From: Hyphomicrobiales bacterium
GTDB lineage: Bacteria > Pseudomonadota > Alphaproteobacteria > Rhizobiales > Rhizobiaceae
Assembly: GCA_900472625.1 (NCBI GenBank)
Contig: UCIT01000041.1
Coordinates: 6,654 to 70,653 of the forward strand
Direction of reading: 5' to 3'
Length of the DNA: 64,000 bases
Numbering within the stretch: the stretch's first letter is position 1; every line of letters starts with the position of its first letter. Below, one piece after another: positions 55,011 to 63,611 of the stretch. The position numbers were made by a program, and so were the translations under genes. The notes beneath the pieces were generated by a model. The model had not been told where the DNA came from and ran no database searches. It worked only from the letters and a program-made list of their open reading frames with translations.

Positions 55011-56687
55011 ATGAGATTGAAGCTTGTCGCGGTGGCTGTCGCGGCGCTGGCTCCGGTCGTTGCGATGCTCGGCTACAACGAGTATGCGATGCGGAGCCAG
55101 CGCGACGCCGAAGTGCGCGCACAGGCGGCACAAGCGGCTCGCCAGGCCTCTTCCGAAGTCGAGCGCATCGTCGAGGGACTCTACTCCCTGCTCATCTCCG
55201 TTCGCTCAATGCCGGCCGTGCAGAATCTCGACGCGGCAGTGTGCAACGCGTCGCTTAGGTCGGTTGCCTCAAGTGTTCCGAACATCCGCATGATCTTTGT
55301 CCTCGACCTACAAGGCACGCCCGTGTGCGGCAGCGTCGAAACACCGGCGGGCGTCACGTTCGCCGATCGCGACTACTTCAAGGCCGCTATGGCAGGCCAG
55401 GACTTCGTCGTCGGGACATACACGAAGAGCCGGATGTCTGACGCCTCCGTTCTGCCAGTCGCCATGCCCGTCGTCGTCGACGGCGCGACCAGGGCCGTCC
55501 TTGTCAGCGGGGTCAAGCTCGACTGGCTTCAGAATCGCATCGCCGAGCGCGGCGTCGCTCCAGGAAACGCCGTGACGATCGCCGACAGCGGCGGTACGAT
55601 CCTTGCGCGCGTGCCTCAGCCCGAACGTTTCGTGGGCACCGCAATCCCGGACGACTTTCGGGAATTGGTCCACGCCTCGGAGCCGAGCGTGATCGAAGTG
55701 AAAAGCCAGGACGGTACCGAGCGCGTTCTCGGCTATCGGCCCATTTTACCTGATGGTAACCCTCTCTACGTCAGCGCCGGATTCTCTAAGGAAGAGGCGT
55801 TCGCCCCGATCAACCGAGCGACGACAATCAACGTCGTTGCGATAGCGGGCGGAGTTCTTGTCGCGTTCCTTGCAGCTATTTTCGTGGGGGATCGCTTCCT
55901 GCTGTCGCCGATCGGTACCGTCGCGGGCGTCATGGGCCGCTGGCGCGCGGGTGAATTGTCTGCTCGCACCAAAATGAGGTCAACCGACGAGGTGCACGCC
56001 GTCGGCGCCGCGCTCGATGCCCTCCTCGACGAACTTGCTTGCCGTCGTGTCCAGAACGAACGCGCCGAAGAGGAGCGCATGCTTCTGGTTCGAGAGTTGG
56101 CACACAGGGTCAAGAACGGTTTCACCCTCGTGCAGGCAATCGCTCGGCAGAGCTTCGGGAAAGCGAACCCGGACGCTTATCATTCATTCGCTAGTCGACT
56201 GTCGTCCCTCGCATCCACCTATGATCTCCTGCTGTCCAAGGACGCGAGCGCCTCGACTGTGCGGGAGGTCATCGAAACGGCGTTGCGCGCACATGCCGGC
56301 GACGATCACGAGCGGCTCCAGCTCAATGGTCCAGACGTCACGTTGCCTGCCGACCTAGCGCTGCCGCTTTCGCTCGTCATCCACGAGTTGGCGACGAACG
56401 CGACAAAGTATGGGAGCCTTAGAAATGAGGCTGGCAAGGTCGGGATCGCGTGGACTTACGAAAAGGCGAGTTTCCGCCTCCTTTGGACGGAAACCGGCGG
56501 CCCACCTGTCTTGCCGCCGACCCGCAAGGGGTTTGGATCCGTTTTGATAGAGCGCGCGTTCCCTGCGTGGGCGAAGGCCCGCTGCAAGCCGAACTACCGA
56601 CACGAAGGCCTAGTGTTCGAAGTTGCGTTTACGGTGGAACCCTTTCCTTCCGCCACGGTTCATTCGGAAAGCGAGGACAGCCAGTGA
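55011..56687 (+). CDS. membrane HWE-family sensor histidine kinase
   Basis: 558 residues: first membrane segment at residues ~3-22, a periplasmic Cache-like (PDC) domain to ~265, a second segment (NVVAIAGGVLVAFLAAIFVG), HAMP, then an HWE kinase: phospho-His in RELAHRVKNGFTLVQAIA, N-box HELATNATKYGSL, WTETGGPPVLPPTRKGFGS. GAAAGGGAATTCA precedes ATG 55011. Overlaps the receiver gene by 4 bases (GTGA). In rhizobia HWE kinases can phosphorylate PhyR and switch on the EcfG response; its place in a stress cluster fits, but this is inference. Confidence 0.9.
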   Translation: MRLKLVAVAVAALAPVVAMLGYNEYAMRSQRDAEVRAQAAQAARQASSEVERIVEGLYSLLISVRSMPAVQNLDAAVCNASLRSVASSVPNIRMIFVLDLQGTPVCGSVETPAGVTFADRDYFKAAMAGQDFVVGTYTKSRMSDASVLPVAMPVVVDGATRAVLVSGVKLDWLQNRIAERGVAPGNAVTIADSGGTILARVPQPERFVGTAIPDDFRELVHASEPSVIEVKSQDGTERVLGYRPILPDGNPLYVSAGFSKEEAFAPINRATTINVVAIAGGVLVAFLAAIFVGDRFLLSPIGTVAGVMGRWRAGELSARTKMRSTDEVHAVGAALDALLDELACRRVQNERAEEERMLLVRELAHRVKNGFTLVQAIARQSFGKANPDAYHSFASRLSSLASTYDLLLSKDASASTVREVIETALRAHAGDDHERLQLNGPDVTLPADLALPLSLVIHELATNATKYGSLRNEAGKVGIAWTYEKASFRLLWTETGGPPVLPPTRKGFGSVLIERAFPAWAKARCKPNYRHEGLVFEVAFTVEPFPSATVHSESEDSQ

Positions 56688-57049
56688 CTGCAGGTCGGAC
56701 CAAAATACTCGTCGTCGAAGACGAGCCGTTGCTGCTGATGATCGCGGTCGAGATCGTTGAAGACGCTGGTTTCGAGGCCATAGAGGCGAGCGACGCCGAC
56801 CAGGCGATTGCGCTTCTTGAAAGCGATCCGGACATCGTCATTCTCTGGACGGACATCGACATGCCCAGTTCTATGGACGGGTTGAAGCTAGCTGCGGCTG
56901 TTCGCGACCGTTGGCCGCCCATCGAAATCCTGATCGTTTCGGGTAAGCAGTGTCCGGACACAGATGAACTGCCGGAACGCGGCGTCTTCATTCCCAAACC
57001 TTATGACAGCCGCAAGGTCACGCAGACGCTCGTTCGGATGGCTGCGTAG
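56684..57049 (+). CDS. single-domain response regulator
   Basis: 121 residues, only a receiver: ILVVEDEPLLL, phospho-Asp in ILWTDIDMPSSMDG, Ser in LIVSGK, Lys in FIPKPYD. Starts at GTG 56684 overlapping the kinase stop, so it is its likely partner. It has no output domain; it could act like SdrG/MrrA-type regulators that pass phosphate to PhyR. The 250 bases after it have no supported gene. Confidence 0.88.
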   Translation: MTAGRTKILVVEDEPLLLMIAVEIVEDAGFEAIEASDADQAIALLESDPDIVILWTDIDMPSSMDGLKLAAAVRDRWPPIEILIVSGKQCPDTDELPERGVFIPKPYDSRKVTQTLVRMAA

Positions 57050-57300
57050 GCGCTTCCACCCTGCACAGGTTCTTGTGGAACTCCAGGCGCTCCTTTGCGG
57101 AGAAGATCGAACGCGCATGCCGTGCCGCTCTTTGAGGTTCGGGAGGACGCGCGCACCGCCTTCGCCGCCAACAGGCATCTTGGCAGCCATGTCGCAGGTG
57201 GCACCGTCATCACCGTAGACGGACTTCTGTCTCGAACCACGGTGAGATTTTTCACGCTCTGTTCAGCGACGAAAGCCCACCGCCCCACAAGGGATTTTGG

Positions 57301-57483
57301 TCAGGCTTCCGGGCTGCTTACTGATTTGTTCTCCCGAAGATTTCTCAATAGGGCCGACTTATCCAGCCGTTCCTGCACTTCCGCACCGACGATCCGTCGG
57401 AACGCCTCGTCTGTGGTGGCGGCTCTGACGGGAAGGAAAATGCGTATCGGGCTGACCGACACAAGTGGCTGATTGCGAGTCAT
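57301..57483 (-). CDS. small basic hypothetical protein
   Basis: 60 residues (MTRNQPLVSVSPIRIFLPVR...). No domain recognised. GAAGG lies before ATG 57483. Modest support only: the reading has protein-like composition and no competing gene. Confidence 0.45.
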   Translation of the reverse strand: MTRNQPLVSVSPIRIFLPVRAATTDEAFRRIVGAEVQERLDKSALLRNLRENKSVSSPEA

Positions 57484-57565
57484 CGGGAACTGCCTTCTTT
57501 GGGAAATGCTGAACTTTGGCGCAACGCACGCCAACCCCTCGATGTGCGTTGCGCATCACCGGGGC

Positions 57566-57907
57566 TCAACGAGCTTCCTGAGAACCTAGATGTTTCGGCA
57601 GCAGGCAGTAGGGCGTTCTCGCTGGCTGGACGTAACCGTGTGGCACCCCGCTGATCGCGTATTGGTGCAAGAGCGTGAGCCCTGTAGCCTGCATCTTCGC
57701 AGGTTTGCCGAAGCTACGCTCCAACTCGGTCGTCAGTTCGGCTGGATCTGTGATCCCTTGCTGGAAAAAGCTAATCAACAATTTGGCAGCTATGCTAGTC
57801 GGAACGTCGGTAACGCTGTCGTCGGAGTATCCGGCATCCGCCAGAACCTTCTGGAGTAGAGCAAAATCGTCGGAATCCATATGTCTCTTGGTGGAGTCGG
57901 AAGACAT
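57566..57907 (-). CDS. hypothetical protein
   Basis: 113 residues, soluble (MDSDDFALLQKVLADAGYSD ... AAKLLISFFQQGITDPAELT), probably helical. No known domain, but codon use and composition look real. GAAAGGAGGACGCC precedes the ATG at 57907. Confidence 0.65.
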   Translation of the reverse strand: MSSDSTKRHMDSDDFALLQKVLADAGYSDDSVTDVPTSIAAKLLISFFQQGITDPAELTTELERSFGKPAKMQATGLTLLHQYAISGVPHGYVQPARTPYCLLPKHLGSQEAR

Positions 57908-58270
57908 GGCGTCCTCCTTTCAATCGGGGCAGGGGCATGGAGACCCATAAGCAGCAGCGCCCTTAACAAAGCTTGCTGAAGGCCAACCCTGCGCCGATGG
58001 CGTCCACATAGCAACTGAATAGCGTCCGGGCTCGCGGCCATACATACGGCGCTGAAGCTCCCGTGTTGAAGACTTCGGTTCGCGAACAGCGCATTGCGAC
58101 TTCTGTCAATCATCGATGGCATCCTTGACCGAGATTAGAGCTGGACTTCTCGACCTCAAGGTGACCTAGTCCCTCCAGAGGAATGACGACCAATTCCTTT
58201 ACGTCGAGTGGGGCGACGTGTCGAAGAGGGCTTGCCAGGACCTCGGCAGGCCCTTTCCAAACCCAAGATG

Positions 58271-58345
58271 TTCACGTAGCTCAATCGGAAAGAGGCTCGG
58301 CCATGCCGAGAGATCCAGGTTCGATTCCTGCGCGAGGTGGCCTGC
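58271..58345 (+). tRNA. degenerate tRNA-like sequence
   Basis: An A-box-like GTAGCTCAATCGG and a perfect B-box GGTTCGATTCC (58318-58328) are at tRNA spacing, with a CAT between CTCGG and CCGAG in the anticodon position. The D-stem has 3 of 4 pairs, the T-stem 4 of 5 and the acceptor only about 4 of 7, and the anticodon loop is too short. It is therefore a tRNA relic rather than a working gene. The rest of 57908-58363 has nothing recognised. Confidence 0.4.
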
Positions 58346-58363
58346 ATTAAGTGCGGTTCACCA

Positions 58364-59263
58364 TCATTCGCGCAGCCGATCGAACAGGATCGTGGCCAAT
58401 GGAGCAAACTTCCCGGCAGGATAGCGCTGCAGATACGCGCTAATCATTGTGCTGTCGCCACTGTCCCGCACACTCTCCCAAAACGAAACCTCCACGGCTG
58501 AATCCTCGGCAGGCTGCGAGTTATTATCAAGGCGCGCTCGAGCAAGATCGGTGAAGGATCCGTGAGGGTAGCGCTCGAGATAAAGGCGCAATTCTGTCCC
58601 GTCATCGTCTTCGCGTATCGATTCCCAGAACGCCACCTCGATGGTTTGGTTCTCGGTATCCTCGACGAAGCCTGCGATGTCGTCTCCCGATTTGAGATCG
58701 CTCTGAGAGGAAGTTGACAACTCGGCATCGTAGTCGGACTCGAACAACACTCGAAACGCTCTAACCGGGCGAGCGATGTTCTTGATGCTTTGCTCGCCCA
58801 TGTCTTCGAACGAGGCTTTGACTCGATCGCGAATGTGATCGCGCACGCCCCTTGTGACGCAAATACCGCCAGCGTCGGCGAGAGCCTCGAGCCGGGAGGC
58901 AATGTTCACGCCATCGCCAAAGATGTCCCCGTTTTTGACCATGACGTCACCAACGTTGATTCCGATTCGAAACCTCATTTGTTGGTCTGGCAATAGGTTC
59001 TCGTTGGCATGCGCGATAGCGATTTGTACGGCGATCGCGCAATTGAACGCCTGCACCACGCTTGGGAATTCGGCCAGAACACTATCCCCCGCTGTCCCGA
59101 ATATCTGACCGTCTGCCGCCTCGATTAAGGCGTCGATGATCGCCCGATGGCTCGTAAGCGTCATGAGGGTGCGCTCCTCATTGACATGCATCAGCCGCGA
59201 ATAGCCCTCGACGTCAGCAGCGAGAATCGCAGCCAGTTTCCTCTGTAGCGGCGGTGCTTCCAC
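58364..59263 (-). CDS. class III adenylate/guanylate cyclase with two C-terminal repeats
   Basis: 299 residues: the cyclase homology domain (residues ~7-170) has the metal Asp17 (ILAADVEGYSRLM), Asp60 (GTAGDSVLAEF) and the GINVGDV and GDGVNIASRLE blocks. After a linker come two related units, residues 209-245 (EVAFWESIREDDDG...LERYPHGSF) and 258-294 (EVSFWESVRDSGDS...LQRYPAGKF). Such FWES repeats also occur in caspase-like proteins of alphaproteobacteria. Role unknown; cAMP production is expected. Confidence 0.88.
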   Translation of the reverse strand: MEAPPLQRKLAAILAADVEGYSRLMHVNEERTLMTLTSHRAIIDALIEAADGQIFGTAGDSVLAEFPSVVQAFNCAIAVQIAIAHANENLLPDQQMRFRIGINVGDVMVKNGDIFGDGVNIASRLEALADAGGICVTRGVRDHIRDRVKASFEDMGEQSIKNIARPVRAFRVLFESDYDAELSTSSQSDLKSGDDIAGFVEDTENQTIEVAFWESIREDDDGTELRLYLERYPHGSFTDLARARLDNNSQPAEDSAVEVSFWESVRDSGDSTMISAYLQRYPAGKFAPLATILFDRLRE

Positions 59264-59324
59264 TTTCGGTCCAATCGTTGTTTCCAGAGCTTTCCCCCCG
59301 ACAGTTTGAAGTTCTCCGATTCCC

Positions 59325-59354
59325 GCGGCCGACCTTGATGACAGGGTCGGCCGC
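59325..59354 (-). terminator. 10-bp stem-loop downstream of katE
   Basis: GCGGCCGACC and GGTCGGCCGC with a 10-base loop, 35 bases after the katE stop on the minus strand. Perfect pairing but no T-run. Confidence 0.5.
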
Positions 59355-59389
59355 CCTATCGACGAACGTCTCCATCAATCGAACTTGCC

Positions 59390-61537
59390 CTAAACTATCG
59401 GGGGCGATGCCTTGCCAAGCTTCACTGATGGCTCGCGACCCCAGACGCGCAGCTTGCCAAGTTCCGCGACGAACGCCGCGACGTCCTTGTTGTCGGACAA
59501 CTGGACCGTGCCTTCATCGAGTTGAGCGGAGATTCCCGCCTTCTCAAGGAGCGGCACAGCCGATTGATCATATCCGATGTACTTGCAATGCTGGAAGGCA
59601 TCGGCGACGAAGTCGCGGGCAGCGGCCTCCGCAACGAGATCGTCGATCGCCTGATGTGACGTCAAAAGAACGACAGCATCGAACAGAACGGACGGGCCGC
59701 CATCGATCATGTGGTGCGCTTCGATCAGGCTTCCGTCGTCTGCCGTTACGCCGCCCACCTTCGGTGCGATCAATTCGACGACGGCCTTCTCTGCAACGAT
59801 GGCTCTCGTCACTGCCTTTAGAAGCTTCGCATCGACACCATCGGCAACGAGTATGCCGAGCTTGCGACCCTCGAAACGCTTGGGTCCGCGCTCGACGATA
59901 CTGAGTGCGGGCGAGGCCTCCAGGTCCTGACGGGTTGGCATCGCAGCGTCGGCCGGCTCTGGCATCGATTGGAAGCCAAGCTTCTGAGCAACGGTCGTCG
60001 CCAATGTTTCGTCAATGTTCAAAAGGTGCGACACCATCCGCTCACGGATCGCTAAGGTCTCGACCTTGCTGAGTTCGAACGTCAACGCGGACGCAATGTG
60101 GCGCTGCTCCGCACCGGTTTGGCTGATGAAGAACTGGCGAGCCTGGCTGTAGTGATCGGAGAAGCTCTCAGGCCGCAGCCGCGCTTTCTGTCCCTGTTCC
60201 TCCGCAGGGAAGTGTCGATATCCTCGTGTTGGAGACTCCCTTGGGCCTTCGCCGTGCGAGTTCGGTTGGTAGTTGGTTCTGCCGACAGGATTGCGCATCG
60301 CCATATGGCCGTCCTGCTGGAAATTGTGCATCGGACACTTCGGCGCATTGATCGGCAGATGCGTGAAATTCGGGCCGCCAAGGCGTTTCAACTGCGTGTC
60401 GAGATAGGAAAAGTTGCGTCCCTGGAGCAAGGGATCGTTGCTGAAGTCGATACCATCAGGAACGTTCTGAGTCATGAATGCGACCTGCTCGGTCTCGGCG
60501 AAGAAGTTGTCCGGCATGCGATCGAGCACCAAACGGCCGATCGGCCGTACAGGCAGCATTTCCTCCGGTATTATCTTCGTCGGATCGAGCACGTCGAAGT
60601 CGAAACTGTCTGCAAAGTCTTGGTCGAAGAGTTGAACGGATAGCTCCCATTCCGGGAAATTGCCGGACTGGATCGAATTCCAGAGATCGCGCCGGTGGAA
60701 GTCAGGATCGGCGCCGTTGATCTTGACGGCCTCGTTCCAGGCGACGGACTGGAGACCCAGCTTCGGCTTCCAGTGAAATTTTACAAATGTCGATTTGTCC
60801 TCGGCGTTGACGAAGCGGAAGGTATGGACGCCGAAACCTTCCATAAAGCGAAGCGACCGGGGGATCGTTCGGTCCGACATGATCCACATGACCATGTTCA
60901 TGCTCTCGGGCGTCAGGCTGATGAAATCCCAGAAGTTGTCGTGCGCGGTCTGTGCCTGCGGGAAAGCGCGATCGGGTTCCTGCTTGGCGGCATGGATCAG
61001 GTCGGGAAACTTGATCGCGTCCTGGATGAAGAAGACTGGGATGTTGTTGCCGACCAAGTCCCAGTTGCCTTCCTTGGTGTACATCTTGACGGCGAAGCCA
61101 CGCACGTCGCGCGCGAGATCGGCGGAACCCTTGTTGCCGGCCACTGTCGAGAACCGAACGAAGACGGGCGTCTTCTCGCCCGCCCGCTGAAACACGTCGG
61201 CGCGGGTGACTTCGGACAAGGATTCATATGTTTCGAAGAAGCCATGGGCGCCGTAGCCACGGGCATGGACGACACGCTCGGGAATCCGTTCGTGATCGAA
61301 GTGGAAGATCTTCTCACGGAAATGGAAGTCGTCGACGACAAGAGGTCCGCGCGGACCGACGCGCAAGGAATTCTGGTCATCGACGACGGGCGCGCCCTGA
61401 GAGGTCGTCAGGACATCATGGCCGTCCTCAGCGTACTGATGGAGTTCGCCGCCCGCGCCGCGATGGAGTTTCTGGTCATGAATGGTGACGCTGTCTTCCG
61501 ACGGCGTTGAGGCTGGCTTTGCTGGTCTCTTGGCCAT
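59390..61537 (-). CDS. katE: catalase HPII (large-subunit, KatE type)
   Basis: A 715-residue heme catalase. Active-site His in FDHERIPERVVHARGYGAHG, the heme-ligand region in the R(F/L)xxYxDTQ position (FSYLDTQLKRLG), and a C-terminal DJ-1/PfpI-like flavodoxin fold (GRKLGILVADGVDAKLLKAV) as in E. coli HPII. An N-terminal extension typical of the large subunit is present. Removes H2O2 in stationary or stressed cells. AGGGGACACGACC precedes the ATG. It follows a terminated DUF892 gene in the same direction; no EcfG-type motif was found before it. Confidence 0.94.
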   Translation of the reverse strand: MAKRPAKPASTPSEDSVTIHDQKLHRGAGGELHQYAEDGHDVLTTSQGAPVVDDQNSLRVGPRGPLVVDDFHFREKIFHFDHERIPERVVHARGYGAHGFFETYESLSEVTRADVFQRAGEKTPVFVRFSTVAGNKGSADLARDVRGFAVKMYTKEGNWDLVGNNIPVFFIQDAIKFPDLIHAAKQEPDRAFPQAQTAHDNFWDFISLTPESMNMVMWIMSDRTIPRSLRFMEGFGVHTFRFVNAEDKSTFVKFHWKPKLGLQSVAWNEAVKINGADPDFHRRDLWNSIQSGNFPEWELSVQLFDQDFADSFDFDVLDPTKIIPEEMLPVRPIGRLVLDRMPDNFFAETEQVAFMTQNVPDGIDFSNDPLLQGRNFSYLDTQLKRLGGPNFTHLPINAPKCPMHNFQQDGHMAMRNPVGRTNYQPNSHGEGPRESPTRGYRHFPAEEQGQKARLRPESFSDHYSQARQFFISQTGAEQRHIASALTFELSKVETLAIRERMVSHLLNIDETLATTVAQKLGFQSMPEPADAAMPTRQDLEASPALSIVERGPKRFEGRKLGILVADGVDAKLLKAVTRAIVAEKAVVELIAPKVGGVTADDGSLIEAHHMIDGGPSVLFDAVVLLTSHQAIDDLVAEAAARDFVADAFQHCKYIGYDQSAVPLLEKAGISAQLDEGTVQLSDNKDVAAFVAELGKLRVWGREPSVKLGKASPPIV

Positions 61538-61571
61538 GGTCGTGTCCCCTGGTGGTTGTACTGAAGAATTG

Positions 61572-61597
61572 AAAAAGGGCCGCCACGGCGACGGCCC
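61572..61597 (-). terminator. rho-independent terminator of DUF892 copy 2
   Basis: GGGCCG and CGGCCC with a 9-base loop, followed by TTTTT on the minus strand, 16 bases after the DUF892 stop. Confidence 0.85.
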
Positions 61598-61612
61598 AGG
61601 TTGAGCGGCTGC

Positions 61613-62119
61613 TCAGGCTGCCTTGGGGCTTTGACCCTTGGCGTTTGCCTCAGTCTGAGCGAGCTGTGTGAGCTTCTTGTCCGTCGCCTCCTCCTCGGCC
61701 AGGGTGGCTTGGAGAAGTGGAACTGCGTCCTTGAGCCCGAGCTGCTTGGCCCAGGCGATGAGCGTGCCATAGCGGGCGATCTCATAATGTTCGACAGCCT
61801 GAGCCGACGAAATCAGGCCGGCGTCGAGCGCGGGCGATCCCTTGAAGTCCTCCATGATTTCCTCGCCTTCTGCAAGTATACCCTGGATTGCCTCGCAGGT
61901 TTTGCCGCGGGCAGGCTTTCCGATCAGTTCAAAGACCTGTTCAAGGCGCTCGATCTGCCCCTGTGTCTCGTCGCGATGCTGAAGAAATCCGGCCTTGCCG
62001 TCTTCCGACTGGGCCGCCCGTGCCATCTTCGGCAGGGCCTTTAAAACCTGCTTCTCCGCGTAATAGATGTCTTTGAGCGTATCGAGAAAAAGGTCGTCCA
62101 AAGTCTTGGTGGTTGCCAT
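61613..62119 (-). CDS. DUF892 ferritin-like protein, copy 2 (YciE/YciF type)
   Basis: 168 residues, about 87% identical to the copy at 48117. Same helices (LFLDTLKDIYYAEKQVLKAL, SAQAVEHYEIARYGTLIAWA). CGGAGAATATG precedes ATG 62119. Differences gather at the C-terminal tail (QTEANAKGQSPKAA). Placed between a membrane-protein operon and katE. EcfG-type promoter 85 bases upstream and a good terminator downstream, so probably its own transcript. Confidence 0.9.
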   Translation of the reverse strand: MATTKTLDDLFLDTLKDIYYAEKQVLKALPKMARAAQSEDGKAGFLQHRDETQGQIERLEQVFELIGKPARGKTCEAIQGILAEGEEIMEDFKGSPALDAGLISSAQAVEHYEIARYGTLIAWAKQLGLKDAVPLLQATLAEEEATDKKLTQLAQTEANAKGQSPKAA

Positions 62120-62204
62120 CATATTCTCCGTTGATGTGTTGCCATTCACCAGAGGCGAACGCTCATTGCGAGCGCACGCTTACAGTGTGTAGGAGACAGA
62201 AGGT

Positions 62205-62229
62205 AACCTGCATGTCGGTGGTTTGTTCC
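62205..62229 (-). promoter_or_regulatory. EcfG/RpoE2-type promoter of DUF892 copy 2
   Basis: GGAAC-N17-GTT on the minus strand, upstream of the gene starting at 62119. Confidence 0.65.
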
Positions 62230-62260
62230 GCTCTCACGCAATCGGGGAATAGAAAACGAG

Positions 62261-62302
62261 AAGGCCCGGCGCAGCGACAACAACGTCGGTGCACCGGGCC
62301 TT
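62261..62302 (-). terminator. terminator of membrane-protein operon
   Basis: A 9-base-pair stem AAGGCCCGG/CCGGGCCTT, extended inside by a second imperfect stem (GCAGCGAC/GTCGGTGC), 17 bases after the membrane-protein stop. On the minus strand CTCGTTTTC follows. Confidence 0.65.
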
Positions 62303-62319
62303 AATTTAGGTTGAAAATC

Positions 62320-63225
62320 CTAGAATTTTCGGACGTCGGCAGCGAGCAGATCTTCCTCGTCGTCACGTTGTTTTCCGCCCAATGCGGCCGCAACAGAGGA
62401 GATGAACGCGCCGATCAACAATGATATGGCACCGACCAAGGCCGTCGTCGCAGCGGCTTTCCGTGCCTTATCCGCGGCTGCCTGAGCTGCGACCTTGGCG
62501 TCGTCGATCTGTTTCAGCACGCTATCAACGCGGGTACGGGCATCGTCCTCAGAGATACCAGTGCGGGCCGAAACGATGTTTGCAATGTAGGTCTTATCCC
62601 CGTCTGGAACCTGTCCGTTGACAGCTCCTTGAAGAAGGATCCGGGAGACTTCGGCCGTAGCAGCGCCGTCGTTACGTTCGGCGTTCGCGCTCACCCGCTC
62701 GGGACGAAGAAGGGCGTCGGTGAAGTAGGACGTCGAGAGGTCAGGCGTGATCTGCGACACCGCTGCTGTGCCAGCAGCACCGGCGCCACCAACAGCAGCA
62801 GCCCCGGCGGTCGCACCAGCCCCTGCCAGGGTCGTCAGGGAGGAGGCCATGAAGCCAACCACGAAAATGGTTGCAACTGCCCAGCTAATAAGACCGTGGG
62901 CAGTATCCCGAAAGAATACCTCATACGTGTGAACAGCCGCCCATTTCGTACGCAGTCGACCCGTGAGGTATCCGCCGAGCGCGGATGAAAGCCACTGTAC
63001 GACGACAAGCCATATGGCAGCAGTGATGCCGACTGTTGCAGCCGAGGCGCTTTCGCCTGACCACGGAGAGACCATCGTCAGACCAACGCCGGAGCCCAGA
63101 AGGAGCAAGATCAGAGTGGCGCCGATTGCTGCGGCTGCGCCTCCGAGTATCGGGCCCCACGAGGTCGCGGGCTTCGAGGATTCAATCGGCAGAGCGCTTC
63201 CCGCGCCAGGTTCGGAATAGGACAT
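62320..63225 (-). CDS. PhnA-like/stress membrane protein, copy 2
   Basis: 301 residues, same plan as the protein at 48681: a hydrophobic N-terminal pair (GAAAAIGATLILLLLGSGVG, AAIWLVVVQWLSSALGGYLTG), a third region near 140-165, a soluble Ala-rich helical loop (RVDSVLKQIDDAKVAAQAAA) and a final hydrophobic segment. Function unknown. GATAGGAGTGAAG precedes ATG 63225. 8 bases after the 25-residue peptide gene, with which it shares an EcfG-type promoter. Confidence 0.75.
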   Translation of the reverse strand: MSYSEPGAGSALPIESSKPATSWGPILGGAAAAIGATLILLLLGSGVGLTMVSPWSGESASAATVGITAAIWLVVVQWLSSALGGYLTGRLRTKWAAVHTYEVFFRDTAHGLISWAVATIFVVGFMASSLTTLAGAGATAGAAAVGGAGAAGTAAVSQITPDLSTSYFTDALLRPERVSANAERNDGAATAEVSRILLQGAVNGQVPDGDKTYIANIVSARTGISEDDARTRVDSVLKQIDDAKVAAQAAADKARKAAATTALVGAISLLIGAFISSVAAALGGKQRDDEEDLLAADVRKF

Positions 63226-63233
63226 CTTCACTC

Positions 63234-63311
63234 CTATCGGACGAAAAGAGCGAGAAGAATGATGATCGGCAATGGAACACCGAGAAGCCATAGTAGAATG
63301 CCGCGACCCAT
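63234..63311 (-). CDS. 25-residue hydrophobic peptide
   Basis: ATG 63311 with AGGAGATACATC upstream, a nearly all-hydrophobic peptide (MGRGILLWLLGVPLPIIILL plus five residues) and a TAG 8 bases before the next start. Size and plan recall the tiny DUF3309-like membrane peptides of rhizobia. First gene of the operon with the large membrane protein. Confidence 0.6.
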   Translation of the reverse strand: MGRGILLWLLGVPLPIIILLALFVR

Positions 63312-63348
63312 GATGTATCTCCTGAATATGGTTGTAACGCAGCGGTTG

Positions 63349-63373
63349 AACGCGCGTTCGTAGCCGTTGTTCC
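63349..63373 (-). promoter_or_regulatory. EcfG/RpoE2-type promoter
   Basis: GGAAC-N16-CGTT on the minus strand, 37 bases before the 25-residue peptide start: full consensus. Confidence 0.75.
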
Positions 63374-63611
63374 GTAGGAAGCCGCGGTAAGCAGAAATGC
63401 GCCCAATGGCTGGTCGGCCATAGCGGTCAGAGTTACAACGTTCGCACCGTCACTAACGTTGCCGCCATCTGATTGCATGGGCGGGATTTTCCCAGCACCG
63501 TGGCATTACGGGATGTTAGTGACGGGCTCTGTCCTGCAGAGGAATTTGGATTCGTGGTCATCGGCGGCTAGCCCCTCACAGTTCATCCGCTACGGAGACC
63601 TACGGTCGTTC

